Positions 17,835 to 28,426 are shown, counted from the stretch's first letter. The stretch is DNA of 64,000 bases from Alkaliphilus transvaalensis ATCC 700919 (GCF_000621485.1 NZ_JHYF01000012.1:124001-188000); one strand, 5' to 3'. Program-made: numbers and translations. Notes: a model not told the origin generated them from the sequence alone.

Positions 17835-17835
17835 G

Positions 17836-18423
17836 ATGAAAAGAGGTTTTGAAGGAAGTCGAAAAACAAATGAAACTGAAATTAAGATGAAACTACAGGT
17901 GGATGGAGAAGGAGAGGCATTAATTGATACGGGCATCGCTTTTTTTGATCATATGCTTCATCAATTCTCAAAGCACGGCTTAATGGATTTAAGCCTACAG
18001 GCAAAGGGTGACCTAGAAGTAGACTTCCATCATACAGTAGAGGACGTGGGGATCCTTTTAGGAGAAGGCTTAAAACAGGCTTTAGGAGATAAGTCGGCTA
18101 TTAAACGATATGCCACAGTGTATACCCCAATGGATGAAGCTTTAGGGATGGTTGCAATAGATATTAGTGGAAGATCCTATCTTCATTTTGATGTAATCTT
18201 TAGAGGTGAGCGAACAGGTAATTTTGAAGTTCAATTGGTGGAGGAATTTTTTAGAGCCTTTGCCTTTAATAGTGGAATCACCCTTCATGTGAAATCCCTT
18301 TATGGGAATAACGATCATCATATTATTGAAGCGCTATTTAAGTCATTGGGTAGGGCAATAGATGAAGCTACACAGCTTGACCCTCGCATAAAAGGGGTTA
18401 GATCAACAAAGGGAAGTCTTTAG
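17836..18423 (+). CDS. hisB: Imidazoleglycerol-phosphate dehydratase
   Basis: This 195-residue manganese enzyme dehydrates imidazole glycerol phosphate. The three metal-binding signatures are intact: FFDHMLHQFSKHG, DFHHTVEDVGI and NNDHHIIEALFKSLGRA. It is the monofunctional form without a histidinol phosphatase domain, and no phosphatase gene is in the operon, so that step must be encoded elsewhere. AGGAGGGAG precedes the ATG, and it follows hisC directly. Confidence 0.97.
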   Translation: MKRGFEGSRKTNETEIKMKLQVDGEGEALIDTGIAFFDHMLHQFSKHGLMDLSLQAKGDLEVDFHHTVEDVGILLGEGLKQALGDKSAIKRYATVYTPMDEALGMVAIDISGRSYLHFDVIFRGERTGNFEVQLVEEFFRAFAFNSGITLHVKSLYGNNDHHIIEALFKSLGRAIDEATQLDPRIKGVRSTKGSL

Positions 18424-18443
18424 ACTAATGGTGATAAAGTAGA

Positions 18444-18524
18444 TAGACTAATTATCAAGATAGGATATAGATTAATTAGTAAGATAGTATAGATTAATTA
18501 TTAAGACAATATATAGACTAGTTT
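18444..18524 (+). repeat. Degenerate tandem repeat inside the his operon
   Basis: Three and a half units of 22-24 nt starting TAGA(C/T)TAATTA fill most of the hisB-hisH gap, the only real gap in the operon. No T-rich terminator is formed, so transcription should read through. Confidence 0.75.
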
Positions 18525-18552
18525 TAACAATGGCCTTAAAGGAGGATGTTTT

Positions 18553-19158
18553 GTGATTGCGATTATAGACTACGGAAGGGGTAACTTAAGGAGTGTACAA
18601 AAAGCCTTCGAAGCAGTTGGTGTTAGTGCAATAGTTACTCGAGACTTTAATAAAATAGCCGATGCAAAGGCATTGGTAATTCCGGGGGTAGGGGCTTTTT
18701 ATGATGCTATGGCGGAGTTAAAGAAAGAAGCCTTAGATGAAAAGATTAAAGATGAAGTGAAGAAGGGTAAACCAATAGTTGGAATATGCTTAGGGATGCA
18801 GGTGCTTTTTGAGAATGGGTATGAGGTGAAGCAGTGTAAAGGTTTAGAATTGTTAAAGGGAGATGTTTTGAAGCTACCTCAAAATTATAAAATACCCCAT
18901 ATGGGTTGGAATCAACTAAAACTAAAGGGGGAAAGCCAACTTCTTAAGGGGATTTCTGAAGGTGAATTTGTATACTTTATCCATTCTTTTTATGCAGTGG
19001 CGGGAGAGTCGGAGGTTATAAAAGCTACCACCGACTATGGTGTAGAAGTGCCAGCCATCGTGGAGAAAGAGCATATCTTTGGTTTGCAGTTTCATCCTGA
19101 AAAAAGCGGAGAAACAGGATTAAAAATAATAAAAAACTTGGGGAGGTTGATAGGATGA
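18553..19158 (+). CDS. hisH: Imidazole glycerol phosphate synthase, glutaminase subunit
   Basis: This 201-residue class I glutamine amidotransferase supplies ammonia to HisF. The nucleophile Cys is in GICLGMQVLFE and the catalytic His and Glu in LQFHPEKSG; the early IIDYGRGNLRS is typical of HisH. It starts with GTG behind AAGGAGG and overlaps hisA by 4 nt (ATGA). It acts as a heterodimer with HisF, encoded two genes on. Confidence 0.97.
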   Translation: MIAIIDYGRGNLRSVQKAFEAVGVSAIVTRDFNKIADAKALVIPGVGAFYDAMAELKKEALDEKIKDEVKKGKPIVGICLGMQVLFENGYEVKQCKGLELLKGDVLKLPQNYKIPHMGWNQLKLKGESQLLKGISEGEFVYFIHSFYAVAGESEVIKATTDYGVEVPAIVEKEHIFGLQFHPEKSGETGLKIIKNLGRLIG

Positions 19159-19868
19159 TTGTCTATCCAGCCATTGATATAAAGGGTGGGAAATGTGTTC
19201 GACTGACCCAGGGGCTAAAGGACCAAGAAAAGGTATATTACAATAATCCCATAGATGTGTCCCTCATGTGGGAAAAACAAGGGGCTAAGTTCCTCCATAT
19301 TGTCGATTTAGATGGGGCCTTTAATGGAACTAGTGAAAATAAAGCTGTAATTAAAGGGATTATTGATGAAATTAATCTTCCGATACAGGTAGGTGGGGGA
19401 ATAAGGAGCCTAGAGACTATTGAAGAATGGTTAGACTTAGGGATAGAAAGGGTTATTTTAGGAACAAAGGCCCTTTTAGATAGAGACATGCTACTAAAGG
19501 CAGTAAAGACTTATCCCAGTAAAATCGTTGTATCCATTGATGCAAAAAATGGGTATGTAACTACAGAAGGGTGGGTAAAAACCAGCAGGGTTAAGGTGTT
19601 AGACTTTGTGACAGAATTACAGGAAATGGGAACATCAGCAATAATCTATACGGATATTAGTCGTGATGGGATGTTGATAGGGCCAAATTTAGAAGGAATT
19701 AAAAGGGTAAAGGAGACAACTTCTATGGAGGTAATTGCATCTGGTGGGATCGCCTCTATTGAGGACTTATTAAAGTTAAAAGCGATTGGCGTAGAAGGGG
19801 CAATTGTGGGAAAAGCCCTTTATGAAAATAGATTTGCATTACGAGAGACGGAGGTGGTTCTACCATGA
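19155..19868 (+). CDS. hisA: Phosphoribosylformimino-AICAR phosphate isomerase
   Basis: This 237-residue TIM barrel performs the Amadori isomerisation of ProFAR to PRFAR. The first catalytic Asp is in [12 protein letters not shown] and the second in [15 protein letters not shown] and ASGGIAS are the phosphate-binding loops. It overlaps hisH and hisF by 4 nt each (ATGA), so the three genes are tightly coupled. Confidence 0.97.
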   Translation: MIVYPAIDIKGGKCVRLTQGLKDQEKVYYNNPIDVSLMWEKQGAKFLHIVDLDGAFNGTSENKAVIKGIIDEINLPIQVGGGIRSLETIEEWLDLGIERVILGTKALLDRDMLLKAVKTYPSKIVVSIDAKNGYVTTEGWVKTSRVKVLDFVTELQEMGTSAIIYTDISRDGMLIGPNLEGIKRVKETTSMEVIASGGIASIEDLLKLKAIGVEGAIVGKALYENRFALRETEVVLP

Positions 19869-20623
19869 TTACCAAAAGAATCATACCTTGTCTCGATGTA
19901 AATAGGGGAAGGGTAGTTAAAGGAGTTAACTTCATTAATTTAGTTGATGCAGGTGATCCTGTGGAAATTGCTAAAAAATATAATCAACTGGGGGCAGATG
20001 AACTGGTCTTTTTAGATATTACAGCCACCCATGAGGAAAGAAACATCTTGTTAGAGGTGGTTAGAAGGACTGCAGAGGAAGTCTTTATTCCTTTAACGGT
20101 GGGGGGAGGAATACGAACCCTAGCAGATTTTCGTGAAGTGTTAAAAAGTGGTGCCGACAAAGTTTCTATTAATTCTGCTGCTGTAGAGAATCCTCAATTA
20201 ATAACTGAATGTGCAGAAGCCTTTGGCTCTCAAGCAGTTGTGGTGGCCATAGATGTAAAAAAAGAAGCCGATGGCAATTATTTTGTCTATACGAAAGGGG
20301 GGCGACACAATACAGGGTTAGAGGTTTTAGCATGGGCTGAAGAGGTGGCATCTCTAGGGGCAGGAGAATTACTACTAACCAGTATGGATCGAGATGGGAC
20401 TAAAACAGGCTATGACCTTGAGATTACAAGACGGATTAGCCAAAGGGTAAAGATTCCAGTTATTGCATCGGGAGGGGCAGGGAACATGTCCCATTTTTAT
20501 GAGGTATTTACTAAGGGATGGGCTGATGCAGCGCTGGCGGCCTCTTTATTCCATTTTAAAGAGGTGGAGATCGGCAAGTTAAAAGAGTACTTAGCAAAAC
20601 AACAGGTTAGAGTTAGAAAGTAG
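19865..20623 (+). CDS. hisF: Imidazole glycerol phosphate synthase, cyclase subunit
   Basis: This 252-residue TIM barrel closes the imidazole ring, giving imidazole glycerol phosphate and AICAR. Catalytic Asp residues lie in [14 protein letters not shown] and [20 protein letters not shown] and ASGGAGN are phosphate loops. It shares ATGA with hisA. Ammonia comes from HisH. Confidence 0.97.
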   Translation: MITKRIIPCLDVNRGRVVKGVNFINLVDAGDPVEIAKKYNQLGADELVFLDITATHEERNILLEVVRRTAEEVFIPLTVGGGIRTLADFREVLKSGADKVSINSAAVENPQLITECAEAFGSQAVVVAIDVKKEADGNYFVYTKGGRHNTGLEVLAWAEEVASLGAGELLLTSMDRDGTKTGYDLEITRRISQRVKIPVIASGGAGNMSHFYEVFTKGWADAALAASLFHFKEVEIGKLKEYLAKQQVRVRK

Positions 20624-20632
20624 GTGTTAAGG

Positions 20633-21397
20633 ATGAAGATGAATAAACAGTTAAAAACGGGGATCAATTTTAAAAAGTTGAAATTTAATGAACTGGGATT
20701 AATTACTGCTGTAATTCAAGCGAGGGCAACTAAAGAAGTGTTAATGGTTGCTTATATGAATGAAGAATCTCTCAAAAAGACTATCGATACTAATGAGACT
20801 TGGTTTTGGAGTCGCAGTAGACAAGAACTGTGGCATAAAGGGGCCACATCTGGAAACCGTCAAAAAGTTAAAAATATAAAGTATGATTGCGATGGAGATG
20901 CATTGCTGATTGAAGTTGACCAAACTGGTGGAGCTTGTCATACCGGTGAAGAAAGTTGTTTTTTTAATGAATTATATAATAGAGAAGGTAATCTAGGTGA
21001 CAATCAACAATCCCTTAACCAGGACTATATAATAGAAGTCAACAAAACTGAAGAGAAAAAAGCTGAAGGAAGTAAAGTAGAAAGAATAGATGATAGCATG
21101 CTAGAAGATGTATTGCAAAGTTTATACAACACTATCGCTATCAGGAAGAAAGAGCCTAAAGAAGGTTCCTATACCAATTATCTTTTTGAAAGGGGCCTTG
21201 ATAAAATTCTAAAAAAGGTTGGAGAAGAAGCCACAGAAGTAGTAATTGCTGCTAAGAACTCCAAACCGCAAGAGTTAGTTAATGAAGTTTGTGATCTATT
21301 ATATCATATTTTAGTGTTACTAAATGAGAAGGAAGTTAAATTAAATAAAATTTTAAGTGAATTAATAAATAGAAGAAATAGTGAGTCCGTTAGGTAA
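20633..21397 (+). CDS. hisI: Bifunctional phosphoribosyl-AMP cyclohydrolase / phosphoribosyl-ATP pyrophosphatase
   Basis: A HisI-HisE fusion of about 254 residues. The N-terminal HisI domain (about 1-115) has [14 protein letters not shown] and the metal-binding [16 protein letters not shown] with GACHTG. The C-terminal HisE domain (about 160-250) has [22 protein letters not shown] and the metal-binding [14 protein letters not shown] charged linker with EEKKAEGSK joins them. The ATG at 20633 or 20639 is preferred over the GTG at 20624, which lies one base past the hisF stop and has no site. It is the last his gene and performs steps two and three. Confidence 0.95.
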   Translation: MKMNKQLKTGINFKKLKFNELGLITAVIQARATKEVLMVAYMNEESLKKTIDTNETWFWSRSRQELWHKGATSGNRQKVKNIKYDCDGDALLIEVDQTGGACHTGEESCFFNELYNREGNLGDNQQSLNQDYIIEVNKTEEKKAEGSKVERIDDSMLEDVLQSLYNTIAIRKKEPKEGSYTNYLFERGLDKILKKVGEEATEVVIAAKNSKPQELVNEVCDLLYHILVLLNEKEVKLNKILSELINRRNSESVR

Positions 21398-21447
21398 ATA
21401 TATAAGAAAAGGGAAATATAAAGGTTTAAATAGGATAAAGAAAAAGC

Positions 21448-21489
21448 ATAACATCTAGATTGTAAACAATGCTAAAAACAGCATGTTAT
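21448..21489 (+). other. Hairpin after the his operon
   Basis: ATAACAT (21448-21454) pairs with ATGTTAT (21483-21489) across a long loop. No T-run follows, so it is at best a weak 3-prime end signal; no clear terminator was found for the operon. Confidence 0.3.
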
Positions 21490-21629
21490 TACGAAAATTT
21501 AAAAATTGCAACAAATGACTAAATCTTTTGAAAAAGAAGGATTTTCCATAATTTTTTCGAATCTAACATAGTGAACTATTGTAAACACTCAATTTTGCAA
21601 AATCTAACTATGCTGGAGGACGAAAACCT

Positions 21630-23423
21630 ATGTTAATTTCTTTTTTACGCAATGTAACCTTGGTCATTTCATTTTGTTTTATCTTTAGCACTTTAAGTCA
21701 GCATTTTTCGTGGAGAGAGAAAAGTAAGTATAATAGAAAGTATAAACTGGCTACTTCCCTTTTATTTAGTATACTCTCTTTATCTATGATGTTAGACCCC
21801 TTTGTTTACAATGAACTCATCTTTGATTTAAGATCAATTCCCATATATTTTATTGCCTTTACAATGGGTTGGAAATGGGGTATTTTAACAGCTTTAGGCC
21901 CCTTGATCTATAGGCTTTATTTAGGTGGCTTAGGTTTAACGGTTGGGATTATTTCTGAGATTATTCTGCCCTTTTTAATAGGTGCAATTGCCCACAAGGT
22001 GATCAAATCTAGAGGAATTTTTGAACTTATAAAAGTGAAAAAGTTGTTAATGGTTTATCAACTAAATACAATTGCCAGAGGGTTTCTTTTTACATTTTTG
22101 GTAGATATACCCCTAAGATTATCGTTTATTATTAATATTAACTTTATACTATTTTCAGCCCTAACGCTAGTGAGTATAGCTTATGTATTTAACAATGCAA
22201 CTAAGAAGTATATTGCAGAAGAAAAGCTAAAGGCTAGTGAAGAGCGATATCGCAAGTTAGTAGAAATTGTTCCAGATGGATTAAGTATAGAACATAATGG
22301 TAAGTTTATCTATGCTAATGAAAATCTAGCTAAAATTTTAGGACAAGATGGTGCTATCAATTTAATAGGAAAGGAAATAAATTTATTCTATCAAAACAGC
22401 TCAGATATAAACGAAATTGTAAATGATAGAATTAATAAAGTTTTAAAAGGGGAGTCTGTAGCCTTTATCGAGGGGGAAATTATCCGCCATGATGGTAAAC
22501 GCCTAGATATTGAAGTTGCAGCAGCGCCATTTATTGAAAAGAATCAACAATATATCTTTAAAATTACTAGGGACATAACAATGCAAAAAAAGGCAGCTAA
22601 GACAAATAAGCTACTAAAAGAGACCATCGAAATGGATCGTTTAAAAACTGAGTTTTTCTCTAATATATCCCATGAACTAAAAACGCCCCTTAATATCATT
22701 TTAGGGACAATACAGCTTGCAAATATCTCCAATGAGCAGGATTTAATTTATGGTAATTTTGAAAAACATATTAAAATAATGAAGCAAAACTGCTATAGAC
22801 TTTTAAGGCTTATTAACAATTTAATTGATATAACACGATTAGAATCAGGGTTTCTACAAATGCAAATTCGTAATTATGACATTATACAAGTGGTGGAGGA
22901 TATTACCTTGTCTGTTGCTAAGTATGTTGAAGATAATCAAATTCGACTGACCTTTGATACAGAATTAGAGGAAAAATATATAGCCTGCGATGCCGATAAA
23001 ATTGAACGAATCTTACTTAACCTATTATCAAATGCCATTAAATTTACAAATCCAGGTGGAGAAATTTTTGTAAATATCTTAAATCGGGAGGAATACATTG
23101 AAATTTCAGTGAGGGATACTGGGATCGGGATTCCTAAAGATAATTTAAACACGATCTTTCAGCGGTTTAGACAAGTTGATAGTAGCTTAAGCAGAAATTT
23201 GGAAGGCAGTGGAATTGGGCTATCCCTTGTTAAATCCCTTGTTGAAGCCCAAGGGGGAGAAATTTCAGTAACAAGCCAACTGGAGAAGGGAAGCGAATTT
23301 ATTATTAAATTACCAGTAGTTCTTGTAGACGAAGAAAATACCGCCTATAGTGAGGTGGCTGCCACAAACGGTACAACTAAAGTTGAAAGAGTAACCATTG
23401 AGTTTTCAGATATATATCCATAG
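21630..23423 (+). CDS. Orphan sensor histidine kinase with LytS-type membrane domain and PAS domain
   Basis: This 597-residue kinase has an N-terminal 5TM-LYT type membrane domain (about 1-190) with DLRSIPIYFIAFTMGWKWG and YRLYLGGLG, as in LytS and related cell-envelope sensors. A PAS domain follows (about 205-320, YRKLVEIVPDGL, YANENLAKILG), then HisKA with the phospho-accepting His in FFSNISHELKTPL, and the ATPase domain with LLNLLSNAIKFT, DTGIGIP and GSGIGLSLV. No response regulator is adjacent. The membrane domain and the LtaS-like gene behind it suggest envelope sensing. TGGAGG precedes the ATG. Confidence 0.92.
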   Translation: MLISFLRNVTLVISFCFIFSTLSQHFSWREKSKYNRKYKLATSLLFSILSLSMMLDPFVYNELIFDLRSIPIYFIAFTMGWKWGILTALGPLIYRLYLGGLGLTVGIISEIILPFLIGAIAHKVIKSRGIFELIKVKKLLMVYQLNTIARGFLFTFLVDIPLRLSFIININFILFSALTLVSIAYVFNNATKKYIAEEKLKASEERYRKLVEIVPDGLSIEHNGKFIYANENLAKILGQDGAINLIGKEINLFYQNSSDINEIVNDRINKVLKGESVAFIEGEIIRHDGKRLDIEVAAAPFIEKNQQYIFKITRDITMQKKAAKTNKLLKETIEMDRLKTEFFSNISHELKTPLNIILGTIQLANISNEQDLIYGNFEKHIKIMKQNCYRLLRLINNLIDITRLESGFLQMQIRNYDIIQVVEDITLSVAKYVEDNQIRLTFDTELEEKYIACDADKIERILLNLLSNAIKFTNPGGEIFVNILNREEYIEISVRDTGIGIPKDNLNTIFQRFRQVDSSLSRNLEGSGIGLSLVKSLVEAQGGEISVTSQLEKGSEFIIKLPVVLVDEENTAYSEVAATNGTTKVERVTIEFSDIYP

Positions 23424-23514
23424 ACCCTTGCCTTTTACTTTTATTTACATCTATGTTAGAATGAGATGAAAGATAGATTAGAGGAAGTTAAGTGATTGGA
23501 ACAGGGGGGGCATT

Positions 23515-25392
23515 ATGGAGAGTCAAAGTTTGAATGGCATTAAACCCTATAAAGAAGTTTTAATTTTAACGCTATTAACTTTTATTAAATTATTATTTTT
23601 TCACCACTTCATAGGAATTACTCAAAGATATTGGATAATTAATGTTTTAAATGGAGTAACTATTTTTGGTATTTACCTATGGATCAATTTAATTAAGAGT
23701 GAAAAAAGAGTGAAGTTCCTATTAGTTAGTTATTTTTTAGTTTCATTGCTTTTATTTGCAAACACCATGTACTATAGTCATTTTGTAACCTTAATGCCTA
23801 TTCATATAATTTATCAGATTAGGCATTTAAAAGGAGTATCCAATAGTGTTAATAACTTAATGCAATTTAGATACCTTTTGTTTTTAATTGACGTAATATT
23901 ATTGGCAATCCTCCAAAGAAAAGTAAGTTGGAAAGCTACCCCTATAATGGGTGTGGCACGTAGAAAAAATTATAAAGTAATTGCATTAATCGCTATTTTC
24001 GTTTTTGGAAGCATTCAAGGGGTCTATTATAATGCAGTTGGTTATTATACACCATTAAATTTAGGGGTTTTTAATTATCACATTTACGATTTAGCTACTT
24101 TTTTGGTAAGAAGGCCACCAGATTTAGAATATGAAGAAGCTTGGACAGAAATCCTTGAAGAAGAAGAACTTCCTGCTATTGTAGAGTATCATGGGTTGGC
24201 AGAGGGAAGAAATGTTTTTGTTATTCAGGCCGAGTCCCTTCAAAGCTTTGTTTTAGGGCGACAGGTTAATGGTCAATGGATAACGCCAAACTTAAATCAG
24301 TTGATGGCGGAAGATACCTTCTACTTTTCTAGATACTATGAGCAAGTAGGATGGGGAAATACTTCAGATGCCGAGTTTGTAACCCAATCGGGCTACCATG
24401 CTTCTACCAAGACCTATAGTTATAAACAATATGAGGGTAAAAACTTAGTTTCCTTACCCAAAATTTTAAGAGATGAAGGCTATGATACGGCTGTTTTTCA
24501 TGGTAATGAGAAAAGTTTTTGGAATAGAGAAAACTTTTATCCATACTTTGGAATTAACCATTTTATTGGACAAGAAGACTTAGAAGAGGAAGAGATGATT
24601 GGAATGGGCATCGGTGACCGTTCCTTATTCCGTCAATCGATTCCTTTCATTAAAGAATTGAAACAACCCTTTTATTCGGTATTAATAACCCTTACTTCCC
24701 ATTATCCTTATCCTTTAGATGAAGCCTATAAGATGATAGAAGTGGGAGAACCCTATGAAGAAACAATTTTAGGAGGGTATTTTGAAACTGTCAATTATCT
24801 AGATGCAGCGATTGGAGATTTTATTGACCAATTAAAGGAAGCAGGAATATATGAAAACTCCATGTTCATTATTTATGGTGATCATCATGGTTTGAAGGTC
24901 CATGACGAAGAAACATCTGATATCATGGGTCATTTCTTAGGAAAAGAATATCGTGAAGATGAAATGTTAAGGGTACCATTAATCATTCATATCCCTAATG
25001 GAGGCGTACAGAAGGAGATTACAACTGTTGGTGGAATGGTAGACTTTTTTCCTACGGTTTCTAACCTGCTAGGGATAGATACAGGAAGTTTAAAATTAAT
25101 AGGTAAAGATTTATTAAACAGCAATGACAACTTTGCCCTAAGTCTAATTCATACAGCCAAAGGGTCCTTCATTAAAGACGACTATATTTTTGTAATGTCA
25201 AGGGACGGTATCTTTGAAAATAGTGAAGCTTGGAACATAAAAACTGGTGAGGCAGCAGATATTGAAGCTTTTAGGGAAGGTTTTGAAAGGGCCTTAACAG
25301 AGATTCAACTTTCTGAGTATGTCTTAGACAATGAATTATTACTGATTAAAAGTGAAGATGAAGATGATTACGAAGACCATATAAATAATTAG
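23515..25392 (+). CDS. Lipoteichoic acid synthase-like sulfatase-family membrane protein
   Basis: This 625-residue protein has about five N-terminal membrane segments (to residue 180) and an extracellular sulfatase-fold domain. Metal and catalytic positions of the LtaS family are visible: Glu in FVIQAESLQSF, the Thr nucleophile in WGNTSDAEFV, and metal-binding Asp-His in IYGDHHG; LTSHYPY and VFHGNEKSFWNR are also characteristic. LtaS enzymes transfer glycerol phosphate from phosphatidylglycerol to a growing lipoteichoic acid. Related primases and phosphoglycerol transferases share these motifs, so exact specificity is open. GGGGGG precedes the ATG. Confidence 0.9.
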   Translation: MESQSLNGIKPYKEVLILTLLTFIKLLFFHHFIGITQRYWIINVLNGVTIFGIYLWINLIKSEKRVKFLLVSYFLVSLLLFANTMYYSHFVTLMPIHIIYQIRHLKGVSNSVNNLMQFRYLLFLIDVILLAILQRKVSWKATPIMGVARRKNYKVIALIAIFVFGSIQGVYYNAVGYYTPLNLGVFNYHIYDLATFLVRRPPDLEYEEAWTEILEEEELPAIVEYHGLAEGRNVFVIQAESLQSFVLGRQVNGQWITPNLNQLMAEDTFYFSRYYEQVGWGNTSDAEFVTQSGYHASTKTYSYKQYEGKNLVSLPKILRDEGYDTAVFHGNEKSFWNRENFYPYFGINHFIGQEDLEEEEMIGMGIGDRSLFRQSIPFIKELKQPFYSVLITLTSHYPYPLDEAYKMIEVGEPYEETILGGYFETVNYLDAAIGDFIDQLKEAGIYENSMFIIYGDHHGLKVHDEETSDIMGHFLGKEYREDEMLRVPLIIHIPNGGVQKEITTVGGMVDFFPTVSNLLGIDTGSLKLIGKDLLNSNDNFALSLIHTAKGSFIKDDYIFVMSRDGIFENSEAWNIKTGEAADIEAFREGFERALTEIQLSEYVLDNELLLIKSEDEDDYEDHINN

Positions 25393-25526
25393 CTATTAAT
25401 ATGATTGGCAAAAATTCCTTAACCCATTGAACATTAATAGAGAAGTTTAAATAGCTGTACCAGTTCTTTGTTCATTATGTTTGAACAAAAAATAGATTTA
25501 AAGCATAATTTCCTTAACATCGAAAA

Positions 25527-25555
25527 AAAAGGAGCATCCTAGGATGCTCCTTTTA
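25527..25555. terminator. Bidirectional terminator between LtaS-like and SNF genes
   Basis: A perfect palindrome AAAGGAGCATCC / GGATGCTCCTTT centred at 25540 with A and T runs on both sides, so it works for both convergent genes. Confidence 0.9.
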
Positions 25556-25562
25556 AAGTGTA

Positions 25563-26927
25563 TTAACCTCTTATTAAAGCCAAAATACCTTGAACAAATA
25601 CAATGAAGATTGCTGCTGGAGCAATATACTTAACTAGGAAGCCCCATACATGCATAAGACCGAATTTGATTTTTCCATCGTTTGTAACTTCTTTGAAGGC
25701 TTTGTCAAGTCCCCATACCCAACCGATGAAGATACATAAGAACATACCACCTAATGGTAATAATACATTTTCTGCAATAAAGCTTACAGAGTCAAGAATA
25801 TCTAAGTCTTTTATTAAAGTGAAGTCACTCCATACTCCTAAACCTAAAGATGAAGGAATACCAACTAAGAAAATAATTGCTCCGAAGACGAAAGAAGCTT
25901 TCTTACGATCCCAACCCTTTTCATCTACTACATAAGCAACAACTACCTCTAACATCGAAATTGAAGAAGTTAAAGCTGCAAATAGTACTAGTAAGAAGAA
26001 TACAATACCAAAGATACTACCTAATGGCATTGAAGCGAAAACTGCTGGTAAAGTAACAAATAGAAGTCCTGGTCCACCAGCTGGGTCAAAACCAAAGGCA
26101 AATACTGCTGGAAGAACAGCTAAACCTGCAACTAAAGCAATTGCTGTATCTAATAATGGAATTTGGAACGAACTGTTTACTAAGTTTTCGTCTTTGCTTA
26201 AATAACTTCCGTATGTGATCATTGTACCCATACCTAAACTTAGAGAGAAGAATACTTGTCCTAAAGCAGCAAGGAAAACTGTTCCATTAATTTTACTGAA
26301 GTCTGGTACTAACATGAACTTAACACCTTCCATAGCCCCTGGAAGTGTTAAAGAACGGATCATAATAACGATCATCATGATGAAAAGTCCAGGCATAAGA
26401 ATTTTAGAATATTTCTCAATACCACCCTTAACTCCACCAAGAACGATTCCTAAAGTAAGAGCCATAAAGATTGCATGGTATAATAATGGTTGAACTGGGC
26501 TCATAATAAAGCCTTCGAAGATTCCACCTAAAGAAGCTGCATCAGTTGTGTTGAAGCTTCCTGAAAGGGCAGAGATAAGGTAACGGATTACCCAACCACC
26601 AATGATACTGTAGAAAGAAAGGATTAAGAAACCTGCTAATACTCCTATTGCTCCAACCCAAGCCCATTTAGACTTGATTTTCTTGAAGGCACTTACTGCT
26701 GACAATTGCGTATGTCTACCGATAGTTAACTCCGCCATCATTAGGGTAAAACCAACAATAATTAATAGTCCGAAATAAAGTAATACGAAGGCCCCTCCAC
26801 CATTTGTTCCAGCCATATACGGGAACTTCCAGATGTTACCAAGACCTACCGCAGAACCTGCAGCAGCAAGGATAAAACCGATTTTCGATCCCCATTGGTC
26901 TCTTGCTTTTGTTTCATTCAAATTCAT
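25563..26927 (-). CDS. Sodium-dependent SNF (NSS) family amino acid transporter
   Basis: This 454-residue transporter has about 11-12 membrane segments and the family N-terminus WGSKIGFILAAAGSAVGLGN with NIWKFPYMAGTNGGGAF, which contains sodium- and substrate-binding residues of the LeuT fold. Bacterial homologs (LeuT, MhsT, TnaT) take up hydrophobic or aromatic amino acids with sodium. The substrate cannot be told from sequence. The start is preceded by AGGGGAG. Codon use is regular and rich in favoured codons, hinting at high expression. It is transcribed alone, away from the 27-kb intergenic region. Confidence 0.93.
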   Translation of the reverse strand: MNLNETKARDQWGSKIGFILAAAGSAVGLGNIWKFPYMAGTNGGGAFVLLYFGLLIIVGFTLMMAELTIGRHTQLSAVSAFKKIKSKWAWVGAIGVLAGFLILSFYSIIGGWVIRYLISALSGSFNTTDAASLGGIFEGFIMSPVQPLLYHAIFMALTLGIVLGGVKGGIEKYSKILMPGLFIMMIVIMIRSLTLPGAMEGVKFMLVPDFSKINGTVFLAALGQVFFSLSLGMGTMITYGSYLSKDENLVNSSFQIPLLDTAIALVAGLAVLPAVFAFGFDPAGGPGLLFVTLPAVFASMPLGSIFGIVFFLLVLFAALTSSISMLEVVVAYVVDEKGWDRKKASFVFGAIIFLVGIPSSLGLGVWSDFTLIKDLDILDSVSFIAENVLLPLGGMFLCIFIGWVWGLDKAFKEVTNDGKIKFGLMHVWGFLVKYIAPAAIFIVFVQGILALIRG

Positions 26928-27639
26928 TTAAAATCTCCCCTTCCTAAATTAGTTAATTAAGGATTTTAAAAGCAAAATATATTCCCTTTTAGAATATTCA
27001 CTTTCTAATATTACAAATCGACTAGGTGTGAAGTAAAAAAGATAAACACTAAATCAGTGCAAATTAAAATCAGTAAACAAACATTAGCCAAATTTGAAAT
27101 AGTAAGTGAATATAAGAAAATTGAAAATATTTATATTTCATAATTATACATGGTGGTCTAGCCAGATGCAAGTGTTATTTTTTTGACAATTCAAAGATTT
27201 TAAACAATGGGCACCTATGAAAATATCAGTATTTGAAGGGATTATGAAGAAAGTAGGGGTAAAGGGAGTGCTAAAAATTTTTGAACATTACAACAAAATT
27301 TTAAGTGATCAGTCATCAAAATTCCAAAAAATGTATAAAATTTCTTTTACATAAAAAACTATTTTTTTGTGTATACAGAGTACAAGGACAAGATATGCAG
27401 AAATAATTTCCTCAGATGAACATCATTAAAGAATAAAGTCTACAAATAAAAAAGTTATTTGTTTGCAACACTATAAAATAATGGCTTCATATAATATAAT
27501 AGGGTTAGGGTCTATGTATAGAAATTAAGGGTAGCTAGACTAATACTGATTGATTCCTATACTAATTTGAATATTAATATGAAGGAACTAGAGATTAATA
27601 TATGTAAGAATGTAAGAATATAACAGGGAGGAATTTAAT
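26928..27639. other. Long AT-rich divergent intergenic region
   Basis: About 710 bases without a supported gene. It must hold the promoter of the minus-strand SNF transporter and that of the aldolase gene; two overlapping TATAAT boxes lie at 27490-27500. A 45-codon frame at 27217-27354 has no ribosome binding site and is not called. I could not recognise a riboswitch or T-box fold by eye. Confidence 0.5.
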
Positions 27640-28284
27640 ATGAAGTTTTTTATTGATACTGCTAATGTTGAAGAAATTAGGGAAATAGCCAGCTGGGGTA
27701 TTATTGATGGAGTAACGACTAACCCTTCTTTGATTGCTAAAGAAGGTAGAGATTTTAAACAAGTAATTAAAGAAATTACAGGGATTGTAGATGGCCCCAT
27801 CAGCGCAGAAGTAGTAAGCCCAAAAGCTACTGAAATGGTAGAAGAAGCTCAAGATCTAATAGCGATTCACCCCAATATTGTTATTAAAGTTCCCATGACA
27901 GAAGAGGGCTTAAAGGCTGTTAAAATCTTTTCTGAAAAGGGAGTTAAAACTAATGTAACTTTAGTGTTTTCTGCTAGTCAAGCCTTGATGGCAGCTAAAG
28001 CAGGAGCTACCTTTGTTAGCCCCTTCTTAGGAAGATTAGACGATATTGGCCAAGAGGGAATGGCTCTAATTAAAGAAATTGTTACCATATTTGCCCTGCA
28101 TAATTTTCAAACAGAGGTATTGGCTGCCAGTATAAGACATAACCTTCATGTTACTGAAGCGGCTAAGGCTGGGGCTGATGTTGCAACAATACCATATAAA
28201 GTGTTTAAGCAAATGATTCTACATCCGCTAACTGATATTGGAATTGAAAAGTTTTTAAAGGATTGGGAGAGTGCTAAAAAGTAA
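27640..28284 (+). CDS. fsa: Transaldolase / fructose-6-phosphate aldolase family protein
   Basis: This 214-residue TIM barrel belongs to the short TalC/FSA group: [32 protein letters not shown], and the Schiff-base Lys in [15 protein letters not shown]. The FSA and transaldolase activities are not distinguishable by eye, and in this short group many members act as transaldolase in the pentose phosphate pathway. AGGGAGG precedes the ATG. It stands just ahead of two fructose-bisphosphatase genes, a sugar-phosphate cluster common in Clostridia. Confidence 0.92.
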   Translation: MKFFIDTANVEEIREIASWGIIDGVTTNPSLIAKEGRDFKQVIKEITGIVDGPISAEVVSPKATEMVEEAQDLIAIHPNIVIKVPMTEEGLKAVKIFSEKGVKTNVTLVFSASQALMAAKAGATFVSPFLGRLDDIGQEGMALIKEIVTIFALHNFQTEVLAASIRHNLHVTEAAKAGADVATIPYKVFKQMILHPLTDIGIEKFLKDWESAKK

Positions 28285-28303
28285 ACTAATTTTGAGATAA
28301 AGG

Positions 28304-28331
28304 TTGTTAAAATATTTGAATTTAGTATAAT
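28304..28331 (+). promoter_or_regulatory. Promoter of the glpX genes
   Basis: TTGTTA at 28304-28309 and a perfect TATAAT at 28326-28331 with 16-nt spacing, 95 nt before the first glpX. Confidence 0.65.
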
Positions 28332-28426
28332 ATACATGAGTATAAAACAAAATGAATATAAGTAAATAAGTAATAGGTTTTCTTAGAAATAAGTGATAGG
28401 ACAACCTTAAGGGAGGATACATTACT

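Noticed and set aside
27217-27354. A 45-codon frame in the long gap before the aldolase gene
   Set aside because: It begins with ATG and reads plausibly (MKISVFEGIMKK), but no ribosome binding site precedes it and nothing like it is recognised.
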